Origin: Pseudomonas nunensis
GTDB lineage: Bacteria > Pseudomonadota > Gammaproteobacteria > Pseudomonadales > Pseudomonadaceae
DNA length: 64,000 bases
Direction of reading: 5' to 3'
Assembly: GCF_024296925.1 (NCBI RefSeq)
Contig: NZ_CP101125.1
Coordinates: 4,838,501 to 4,902,500, forward strand
The translations under genes and the position numbers were made by a program. This document shows, piece by piece, positions 58,201-64,000 of this stretch. The notes under the pieces are model-generated. The model did no database searches, was not told where the DNA came from, and saw only the letters and a program-made list of their open reading frames with translations. Numbering within the stretch: the stretch's first letter is position 1; every line of letters begins with the position of its first letter.

Positions 58201-58821
58201 TTCCTGCTTGATGAAGCGCACGTCGTTGGTCGCAACCAAAGGCGCGCCGATCTTCTCGGCCAAAGCAACGGCGCCGTGCAATTGTTCTTCGTCATTGGGA
58301 CGGTTGGTGCGCTGGATTTCCAGATAGAAGCGATCCGGGAACACTGCCATCCATTCACGGGCCAGGGTTTCCGCTTCAGCCGGGTTGCCGCCGAGCATGG
58401 CCAGGCCGATCTCGCCCTCTTTTGCCGCCGACAACATGATTAAGCCTTCGCTGGCCTCAGCCACCCACTCGCGCTCGATGATGATCGAACCATTGCGCTG
58501 ACCATCAATGAAGCCGCGCGAGATCAGCTCGGTGAGGTTGCGATAACCCACGGCGTTCATCGCCAGCAGGCTGATCCGGCTCAACGGGTTGTCCGGATCC
58601 TTGTTCGACAGCCACAGGTCGGCGCCGCAGATCGGCTTGATGCCCGCGCCCATGGAGGCTTTATAGAATTTGACCAGGGAACACATGTTGTTCTGGTCAG
58701 TGACCGCCACGGCAGGCATGTTCATGCCGACCAGGGTCTTGACCAGCGGTTTGATCCGCACCAGACCGTCGACCAGGGAATATTCAGTGTGCAGGCGTAG
58801 GTGAACGAATGAAGCCGGCAT
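55300..58821 (-). CDS. dnaE: DNA polymerase III subunit alpha
   Basis: 1173 residues, full length. A PHP domain starts FVHLRLHTEYSLVDGLVRIK; the catalytic palm carries PDFDVDFCMDGRDRVIEYV; the fingers, helix-hairpin-helix (YGLGAIKGVGEGPVEAI) and OB domains follow. It is the replicative polymerase. It lies 77 bp after rnhB, a gap that contains the rnhB terminator. Confidence 0.98.
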   Translation of the reverse strand: MPASFVHLRLHTEYSLVDGLVRIKPLVKTLVGMNMPAVAVTDQNNMCSLVKFYKASMGAGIKPICGADLWLSNKDPDNPLSRISLLAMNAVGYRNLTELISRGFIDGQRNGSIIIEREWVAEASEGLIMLSAAKEGEIGLAMLGGNPAEAETLAREWMAVFPDRFYLEIQRTNRPNDEEQLHGAVALAEKIGAPLVATNDVRFIKQEDFEAHETRVCIGEGRALDDPRRSKNYSDQQYLKSAEEMAELFSDIPEALENTVEIAKRCNIEVKLGKHFLPNFPIPDGMTIDEYFRKVSFDGLEDRLSVLLPKDTTEDYEAKRQVYVDRLNFELDIIIQMGFPGYFLIVMDFIQWAKSNGVPVGPGRGSGAGSLVAYVQKITDLDPLEYDLLFERFLNPERVSMPDFDVDFCMDGRDRVIEYVAEKYGRNAVSQIITFGSMAAKAVVRDVARVQGKSYGLADRLSKMIPFEVGMTLEKAYEQEEILRDFIKVDEEAAEIWEMARKLEGVVRNVGKHAGGVVIAPTKLTDFSPIYCDEAGDGLVTQFDKDDVEAAGLVKFDFLGLRTLTVIDWALKTINRDRAKVDQPPLDIAFIPLDDKPTYTLLQKAETTAVFQLESRGMKELIKKLKPDCLEDLIALVALFRPGPLQSGMVDDFINRKHGRAELAYPHSDYQYEGLKPVLAPTYGIILYQEQVMQIAQVMAGYTLGGADMLRRAMGKKKPEEMAKQRGGFIEGCATNNIDADLAGNIFDLVEKFAGYGFNKSHSAAYGLVSYQTAWLKTHYPAPFMAAVLSADMHNTDKVVTLIEEIRTMKLRLDAPDVNTSEFKFTVNEEGRIIYGLGAIKGVGEGPVEAITEARQAGPFKDLFDFCARVDLKRINKRTLDGLIRSGALDRLGPYFHDEQKAYQANIDRNRAVLLNAMEGAIKAAEQTLRTKDSGHVDLFGGLFVEEDADVYANHRKAKELTLKERLKGEKDTLGLYLTGHPIDEYEGEIRRFARQRIIDLKPARDTQTVAGMIIALRVMKNKKGDKMGFITLDDRSGRIEASLFAEAFHSAQSLLQTDAMVVVEGEVSNDDFSGGLRLRVKRVMSMEDARTNLAESLRLKLHTKDLKGDQLRWLGELFKRHRGACPITMEYTSPDAKALLQFGETWRIDPADALIQALRDQFGRDNVFLQYR

Positions 58822-58844
58822 AGTGATCCTGCGTTAAGTCATGA

Positions 58845-58875
58845 AAACAACAAGGCCCGGATTGTACCGGGCCTT
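58845..58875 (-). terminator. Terminator between rnhB and dnaE
   Basis: Stem AAGGCCCGG/CCGGGCCTT (9 bp, 6-base loop) followed on the minus strand by TTGTTGTTTT. Confidence 0.78.
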
Positions 58876-58897
58876 GAGTAAAACATCAGCCTTGCGA

Positions 58898-59539
58898 CTA
58901 ACTCTCGATCAGGTTTTCCCGCGCCTCGTAGGCCAGGCGAACCGGGGCGAACGAGCGTCGGTGAATCGGCGTTGGCCCCAGGCGAGCCAGAGCTTCCAGA
59001 TGAACGGGGGTCGGGTAGCCTTTGTGGCCGCCGATGCCGTAACCCGGGTAAATCAATTCGAAAGCAGCCATTTCACGGTCGCGACTGACCTTGGCCAGAA
59101 TTGAGGCCGCAGCGATGGCCGGCACCTTGCCGTCGCCCTGCACCACCGCTTCGGCACGCATGGACAGTTTCGGGCAGCGGTTGCCGTCGATCATCGCCAG
59201 TTTGGGCTGAATGTGCAGGCCTTCGATCGCGCGCTGCATGGCCAGCATGGTGGCATGCAGAATGTTCAGCTCGTCGATTTCCTCGACTTCGGCGCGAGCG
59301 ATATGCCAGCTAAGGGCCTTCTCGCAGATTTCGTCGTAGAGCTTTTCGCGGCGTGCTTCGGTGAGCTTCTTAGAGTCGTTCAAGCCGAGGATCGGCCGAT
59401 TCGGATCGAGAATCACCGCAGCCGTGACCACGGCGCCGCACAGCGGGCCGCGACCGACTTCATCGACGCCGGCAACCAAGTCTTCCACTTCAGCGACCAA
59501 GGTGAAATCCAGCCCCATTTGCATGCTTGTTTTACTCAT
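58898..59539 (-). CDS. rnhB: Ribonuclease HII
   Basis: 213 residues. [18 protein letters not shown] carries the first catalytic Asp-Glu pair, and [20 protein letters not shown] and [15 protein letters not shown] the others. It removes RNA from RNA-DNA hybrids. Its start overlaps the lpxB stop (ATGA); a Met six codons later is an alternative. Confidence 0.96.
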   Translation of the reverse strand: MSKTSMQMGLDFTLVAEVEDLVAGVDEVGRGPLCGAVVTAAVILDPNRPILGLNDSKKLTEARREKLYDEICEKALSWHIARAEVEEIDELNILHATMLAMQRAIEGLHIQPKLAMIDGNRCPKLSMRAEAVVQGDGKVPAIAAASILAKVSRDREMAAFELIYPGYGIGGHKGYPTPVHLEALARLGPTPIHRRSFAPVRLAYEARENLIES

Positions 59540-60666
59540 TGTACTTGGCCGATCAGTTTCAGCACGGCATCCGCCGCCTGGTTGGAGGCGTCCAGACGCA
59601 AGGTGCGGTGGATTTCATCGAAGCCGCGGGTCTGTTCTTCACCGCCCTCGATCAACGGCGACAAGGTCTGGGCCAGGGCTTCGACTGTCGCATCGTCCTG
59701 CAACAATTCGGGCACCAGCAGCCGTTGGGCCAGCAGATTCGGCAGCGAAACGTAAGGACTTTTCACCATGCGCTTGAGAATCCAGAACGTCAGCGGCGCC
59801 AGGCGATAAGCGACGACCATCGGCCGCTTGTACAACAACGCTTCAAGCGTAGCGGTTCCGGAGGCGATCAATACCGCATCGCAGGCCGCCAGGGCCAGAT
59901 GGGATTTGCCGTCGAGCAAGGTCAGCGGCAGATCGCGGCCAGCCAGCAGCTCTTCGAGCTGGGCCCGGCGTTCGGGGCTGGCGCAGGGCATGACGAACCG
60001 CACGCCGGGGCGCAAGGCACGCAGGCGCTGGGCGGTATCGAGGAACAACGCACCGAGGCGCCCTACCTCACCGCCACGGCTGCCCGGCATCAGCGCCACC
60101 AGCGGACCATCAGGCAAACCCAACTCGGCCCGCGCCGCAGCGCGATCTGCCTCCAGCGGAATGGCATCGGCCAGGGAGTGCCCGACAAACCTAACCGGCA
60201 CGCCTTTCTCTTCGTAGAATTTGGCTTCGAACGGGAACAGCGTCAGCATCAGGTCGCAGCCTTCGCGAATCTTCAGCACCCGCTTCTGACGCCAGGCCCA
60301 TACCGACGGGCTGACGTAATGCACGGTCTTGATCCCGGCCTGACGCAGCTTGAGTTCGATATTGAGGTTGAAGTCCGGGGCATCGATACCGATGAACACG
60401 TCCGGCTTCTCGGCGATCAAGTCGGCGATCAGCTTCTTGCGCCGGGCCATCAGCTCACGCAATCGGCCCAGCACTTCCACCAGGCCCATGACCGAGAGCC
60501 GTTCCATCGGGAAGTAGGAGGTCAGGCCTTCGGCCTGCATCAGCGGGCCGCCAACGCCAATGAACTCCACCGCCGGATGCTGTGCCTTGAGTGCACGCAT
60601 CAGACCGGCGCCCAGAATGTCACCGGAAGCCTCACCCGCTACCAGCGCAATACGCAGATTAGCCAT
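59536..60666 (-). CDS. lpxB: Lipid A disaccharide synthase LpxB
   Basis: 376 residues. [40 protein letters not shown] and [15 protein letters not shown] are characteristic. It joins UDP-diacylglucosamine to lipid X. It follows lpxA by two bases and overlaps rnhB. Confidence 0.97.
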   Translation of the reverse strand: MANLRIALVAGEASGDILGAGLMRALKAQHPAVEFIGVGGPLMQAEGLTSYFPMERLSVMGLVEVLGRLRELMARRKKLIADLIAEKPDVFIGIDAPDFNLNIELKLRQAGIKTVHYVSPSVWAWRQKRVLKIREGCDLMLTLFPFEAKFYEEKGVPVRFVGHSLADAIPLEADRAAARAELGLPDGPLVALMPGSRGGEVGRLGALFLDTAQRLRALRPGVRFVMPCASPERRAQLEELLAGRDLPLTLLDGKSHLALAACDAVLIASGTATLEALLYKRPMVVAYRLAPLTFWILKRMVKSPYVSLPNLLAQRLLVPELLQDDATVEALAQTLSPLIEGGEEQTRGFDEIHRTLRLDASNQAADAVLKLIGQVQ

Positions 60667-60668
60667 GA

Positions 60669-61445
60669 TTAACGGGTGATGCCGCGGGTCGAAGACTGGA
60701 TGGAGTCACGGAACACTGCGACTTCCGGAAACTGTGCCGAGGGCTCGGCCAGTTCGGCGAGCGCTTGCTCGACCGTCAGCCCCTGGCGATAAACCACCTT
60801 GTAGGCGCGGCGCAGGGCGTGAATCGCGTCTTCGCTGAAACCACGACGGCGCATGCCTTCGAAGTTCATGCTGCGGGCTTCGGCAGGGTTACCGAATACC
60901 GTAACGTACGCGGGGACGTCCTTGCCAATGGCGGTGCCCATACCGGAAAAGCTGTGGGCGCCGATGTGGCAATACTGGTGAACCAGCGTGAAACCGGACA
61001 GGATCGCCCAGTCTTCAACATGCACATGGCCCGCCAACGCGGTGTTGTTGACCAGGATGCAGTGGTTGCCAATAACGCTGTCGTGACCGATGTGGGCATA
61101 GGCCATGACCAGGTTGTGATCACCCAGGGTAGTTTCCGAACGGTCCTGCACAGTGCCACGGTGAATCGTCACACCTTCACGGATGATGTTGTGATCACCA
61201 ATGACCAGGCGGGTTTCTTCGCCTTTGTATTTCAGATCGGGCGTGTCCTCACCTACCGAGGAAAACTGGTAGATACGGTTGTGCTTACCGATTCGGGTCG
61301 GGCCCTTGAGAATCACATGCGGCCCAATCACTGTCCCCTCGCCGATTTCCACACCTGCGCCGACGATCGACCAAGGGCCGACTTCGACACCCTCAGCCAG
61401 TACGGCCGTCGGATCGATGATTGCGCGAGGGTCAATCAAACTCAT
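60669..61445 (-). CDS. lpxA: UDP-N-acetylglucosamine O-acyltransferase LpxA
   Basis: 258 residues. Left-handed beta-helix hexapeptide repeats run from [20 protein letters not shown] through [20 protein letters not shown]; the catalytic His lies in [15 protein letters not shown]. It starts lipid A synthesis. The start overlaps the fabZ stop (ATGA). Confidence 0.97.
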   Translation of the reverse strand: MSLIDPRAIIDPTAVLAEGVEVGPWSIVGAGVEIGEGTVIGPHVILKGPTRIGKHNRIYQFSSVGEDTPDLKYKGEETRLVIGDHNIIREGVTIHRGTVQDRSETTLGDHNLVMAYAHIGHDSVIGNHCILVNNTALAGHVHVEDWAILSGFTLVHQYCHIGAHSFSGMGTAIGKDVPAYVTVFGNPAEARSMNFEGMRRRGFSEDAIHALRRAYKVVYRQGLTVEQALAELAEPSAQFPEVAVFRDSIQSSTRGITR

Positions 61446-61882
61446 AGTTTGCGTTCCGCGCAGATGATTTCAGCGGAGCAGACCGGCTTGCCGTCGACCG
61501 AAGCCTGGCATTCGAACTTCCAGATCTGGCGCTTGCAGCTGATGAAGCGGGCTTCGAGGATCAACTGATCGCCTGGGGTGACAGGCTGGCGAAAACGCAG
61601 CTTGTCGGAGCCGACGAAGTAGTAAAGCGTGCCGTCGGCAGGCTTCACGTCGAGCATTTTGAAACCAAGGATACCGGCAGCCTGAGCCATCGCTTCGATG
61701 ATCAGTACGCCCGGCATGATTGGATGCGCAGGGAAGTGACCATTGAAGAACGGTTCGTTGATGCTGACATTCTTGTAGGCGCGAATGCGCTTGCCTTCCA
61801 CATCCAGTTCCACGACCCGGTCCACCAGCAGGAACGGGTAACGGTGTGGCAGGTATTCGCGAATCTCGTTGATGTCCATCAT
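61442..61882 (-). CDS. fabZ: 3-hydroxyacyl-ACP dehydratase FabZ
   Basis: 146 residues from [20 protein letters not shown], the usual start. The active-site His and Glu lie in [25 protein letters not shown] text (His in GHFPAHP, Glu in IEAMAQ). It dehydrates hydroxyacyl-ACP in fatty acid elongation; its position between lpxD and lpxA links fatty acid and lipid A synthesis, which compete for the same substrate. The second Met is an alternative start. Confidence 0.96.
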   Translation of the reverse strand: MMDINEIREYLPHRYPFLLVDRVVELDVEGKRIRAYKNVSINEPFFNGHFPAHPIMPGVLIIEAMAQAAGILGFKMLDVKPADGTLYYFVGSDKLRFRQPVTPGDQLILEARFISCKRQIWKFECQASVDGKPVCSAEIICAERKL

Positions 61883-61990
61883 TTCGGGGGGAAGCCTATG
61901 TAAAGATTGGGAGAGCGCGACTGACGCGCACCCCTCTAGCAAATCAAGGAGGCAGTCTAGCGGCTGTGCACACTTGATATGGAAATGGTA

Positions 61991-63046
61991 TCAGCCATCT
62001 GATGAAGCATTACCGCCAGGGGTCACTTCCCCTACTCGCTTTTCCAGCTGTCGCAGACGTCGCGCGATATCATCGAGCTGACGGATGCGTGCCGCGCTTT
62101 TGCGCCACTCGGCAGCCGGTTGCATGGCTGTACCGGAAGAATAGGAACCGGGCTCGGTAATCGAGTGGGTCACCATGGTCATCCCGGTCAGGAAAACGTT
62201 GTCGCAAATCTCGATATGCCCCACCAGCCCTACACCGCCGGCGAGCATGCAGTGCTTGCCGATCTTGGTGCTGCCGGAGATTCCCACGCACGCTGCCATG
62301 GCAGTGTGATCACCGACCTGGACGTTGTGAGCGATCTGGATTTGATTGTCGAGCTTCACGCCGTTGCCAAGAACGGTATCGGCCAGGGCGCCACGGTCGA
62401 TGGCGGTATTCACGCCAATCTCCACATCGTCACCGACCAGCACACCGCCAATCTGGGCGATTTTCTGCCAGACACCCTTCTCGTTGGCGAAACCGAAACC
62501 TTCACCACCGAGTACGGCGCCCGACTGAATCACCACGCGTTTGCCAATGCGCACGTCGTGGTACAGCGTGACCCGCGGAGCCAGCCAACCGCCCTCGCCA
62601 ATCTCGCTACGCGCACCGATGAAGCAATGTGCCCCTACGGTCACGCCCGCCGCAATACGCGCGCCGCTCTCGATCACCACAAAAGCCCCAATGCTCGCCG
62701 CCGGGTCCACCACCGCGTCCGCTGCCACTACCGCTGTCGGATGAATACCGGCAGCAGCCTTTGGCTTGGGATCGAAAAGATGGGAAACACGGGCGTAAGC
62801 CAGGTACGGATCCGGCACGACCAGCGCATTACCGGCGAAACCTTCAGCGTCAGCGGCCTTGAGTAACAAGGCTGCGGCTTTGCTGTCCGGCAGGTATTTA
62901 CGGTATTGAGGGTTTGCCAGAAAGCTCAACTGAGCTGGGCCAGCCTCTTGCAAAGTGGCTAGCCCAGTAATTTCTTTCTCCGGGTCGCCACGGAGGGTGG
63001 CGCCGAGGAACTCGGCCAATTGGCCGAGCTTTATAGTCGCTGTCAT
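61991..63046 (-). CDS. lpxD: UDP-3-O-acylglucosamine N-acyltransferase LpxD
   Basis: 351 residues. An N-terminal uridine-binding domain ([20 protein letters not shown]) precedes hexapeptide repeats ([19 protein letters not shown] onward), with the active-site His in [23 protein letters not shown] text. It adds the N-linked acyl chain of lipid A. It lies three bases after skp. Confidence 0.97.
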   Translation of the reverse strand: MTATIKLGQLAEFLGATLRGDPEKEITGLATLQEAGPAQLSFLANPQYRKYLPDSKAAALLLKAADAEGFAGNALVVPDPYLAYARVSHLFDPKPKAAAGIHPTAVVAADAVVDPAASIGAFVVIESGARIAAGVTVGAHCFIGARSEIGEGGWLAPRVTLYHDVRIGKRVVIQSGAVLGGEGFGFANEKGVWQKIAQIGGVLVGDDVEIGVNTAIDRGALADTVLGNGVKLDNQIQIAHNVQVGDHTAMAACVGISGSTKIGKHCMLAGGVGLVGHIEICDNVFLTGMTMVTHSITEPGSYSSGTAMQPAAEWRKSAARIRQLDDIARRLRQLEKRVGEVTPGGNASSDG

Positions 63047-63049
63047 GGA

Positions 63050-63553
63050 TTACTTCAGCTGATTCATGCGCTCGATAACCTGGCGGGTGATGTCGTATTG
63101 AGGCTTGACATCAATCACTGCGCCACGCTCGAAGACCAGGTCAAAAGCACCTTTCTTGATGACTTCTTCCACAGCGCTGTCCAGTTTCGGCTTGAGCTGC
63201 TTCAGCATTTCACGGTCGGCAACGGCTTTGGCTTCGTTCAGCTCCTTGGACTGGAACTGGAAGTCGCGGGCCTTTTGCTTGAATTCAAGCTCCAGACGCT
63301 CGCGCTCGCCTTGTTGCATCTTGTCGCCACCGGCTACCAGACGATCCTGGATACCTTTGGCACTGCTTTCGAGGGTTTTCAGCTTGGTCAGTTGCGGACC
63401 GAACTTCTTCTCGGCATCCACGGCGTACTTCTTGGCCGCGTCGGATTCCAGCAAAGCCATCTGATAGTTCAGAACGGCGATTTTCATGTCGGCAAAAGCC
63501 GGGCCTGCTACCAGTACGGTCGCCAGGAGAACCAATTGAGTCAACTTACGCAC
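63050..63553 (-). CDS. skp: Periplasmic chaperone Skp/OmpH
   Basis: 167 residues. A signal peptide ends near AGPAFA-D (residue 21-22). The mature part MKIAVLNYQMALLESDAAKK is the family's beta strand, then long charged helices (EKKFGPQLTKLKTLES onward) form the tentacles. It carries unfolded outer membrane proteins to BamA, encoded just upstream. Confidence 0.95.
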   Translation of the reverse strand: MRKLTQLVLLATVLVAGPAFADMKIAVLNYQMALLESDAAKKYAVDAEKKFGPQLTKLKTLESSAKGIQDRLVAGGDKMQQGERERLELEFKQKARDFQFQSKELNEAKAVADREMLKQLKPKLDSAVEEVIKKGAFDLVFERGAVIDVKPQYDITRQVIERMNQLK

Positions 63554-63598
63554 GATGCACTCCTACAAAATCCATTGTCGTTATCTTGGGTCAGACGC

Positions 63599-64000
63599 TT
63601 AGAACGTCTGGCCGAGGGAGAATTGGAACACTTGAGTTTCAGCGTCATCCGGTTTCTTGATCGGCATGGCCAACGCGAAGCTCAGAGGGCCCAGTGCGGT
63701 AACCCAGGTCACGCCTACACCGACGGAGCTGGCCATGTTGGTCAGGCTGATGTCGTTGCACTTTGTTTGAGAGCTCGAGCCAACAGTGGCGTTCGTCGTT
63801 TTCTGGCACGTGGAATCAAATACGTTACCCACATCCCAGAATACCGAAGTGCGCAGGGAACGCTGATCCTTGACGAATGGCAGCGGGAACAGCACCTCGA
63901 CACCACCCTGGATCAGGACGTTACCACCGAACGGCAGCGGATCCTGGTCCGGGTCGGCCAGCGTACCGGCGTTGCCTGTTATACCTTGACCACGACTAGG
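63599..64000 (-). CDS. bamA: Outer membrane protein assembly factor BamA (C-terminal fragment, window edge)
   Basis: The frame is open to the last base of the window; 133 residues are seen. DPLPFGGNVLIQGGVEVLFP, then RTSVFWDVGNVFDSTC and the C-terminal SFALAMPIKKPDDAETQVF ending in FSLGQTF, are the last strands of the BamA barrel with the required terminal aromatic. It inserts beta-barrel proteins into the outer membrane. It heads the bamA-skp-lpxD-fabZ-lpxA-lpxB-rnhB set. Confidence 0.96.
   Translation of the reverse strand, partial: PSRGQGITGNAGTLADPDQDPLPFGGNVLIQGGVEVLFPLPFVKDQRSLRTSVFWDVGNVFDSTCQKTTNATVGSSSQTKCNDISLTNMASSVGVGVTWVTALGPLSFALAMPIKKPDDAETQVFQFSLGQTF

Overview
The window is chromosomal DNA from a fluorescent Pseudomonas, most likely the P. 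fluorescens group. Evidence is the recX-recA-cinA / mutS-fdxA-rsmZ-rpoS-nlpD-pcm-surE-truD-ispF gene order, the protein sequences, and several 90-bp GTGGGAGCGGGCTTGCTCGCGAA-type REPINs. The species cannot be fixed from the sequence alone.

Layout. (1) 1-2833: 3' end of a LOG-family gene (+), then recX, recA and the CinA-like amidase (all -); recA has a LexA box. (2) 2914-35441, all on the minus strand between cinA and mutS: a large tailocin (phage-tail bacteriocin) island with no integrase, terminase, portal or capsid gene. Read in transcription order (high to low coordinate) it contains a LexA-type self-cleaving repressor, a promoter covered by dyad operators, a probable C4-type antisense leader and terminator, a secreted DUF642-like protein, a holin, a complete P2/R-pyocin-like contractile tail (V, W, J, I, H fibre, fibre chaperone, sheath, tube, E/E', tape measure, U, X, D), then a second complete Mu-like contractile tail (gp37, DUF2635, sheath, tube, gp41/41', tape measure, gp43-48). 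These are followed by three alternative tail fibres, each with a chaperone, and a lysis cassette (GH19 endolysin, broken small gene, AT-rich acyltransferase-3, SleB-like hydrolase, Rz with embedded Rz1). (3) 35637-41114: mutS, fdxA, the small RNA gene rsmZ with its distal GacA site, rpoS and nlpD. (4) 42003-46278: pcm, surE, truD, ispF and the formaldehyde pair fghA-adhC (41326 to 46278, minus), with a divergent LysR gene. (5) 47394-55159: ispD, ftsB, eno, kdsA, pyrG, tilS, accA. (6) 55300-64000: dnaE, rnhB, lpxB, lpxA, fabZ, lpxD, skp and the 3' end of bamA, the conserved envelope/lipid A operon.

How the parts work together. RecA, encoded 30 kb away at the other edge of the island, is expected to trigger self-cleavage of the repressor at 34707-35441 after DNA damage. 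That frees a near-consensus promoter (TTGACT-17-TATTCT) whose spacer and -35 box carry 14-bp ATGCAT-NN-ATGCAT operators. Transcription then runs about 31 kb through both tails to the lysis genes. Several intrinsic terminators lie inside this unit, one of them within the endolysin reading frame, so antitermination or graded readthrough is likely. Both tail modules encode their tail-assembly chaperone with a programmed -1 frameshift site, seen directly as T TTT TTC and as overlapping T TTT TTA / T TTA AAC.

The most interesting features are the operator/promoter/leader architecture, the two complete but unrelated tails sharing one control and lysis system, the three-fibre arsenal on one conserved anchor, the acyltransferase that could mask the tailocin receptor on the producer, and the in-gene terminator in the endolysin.
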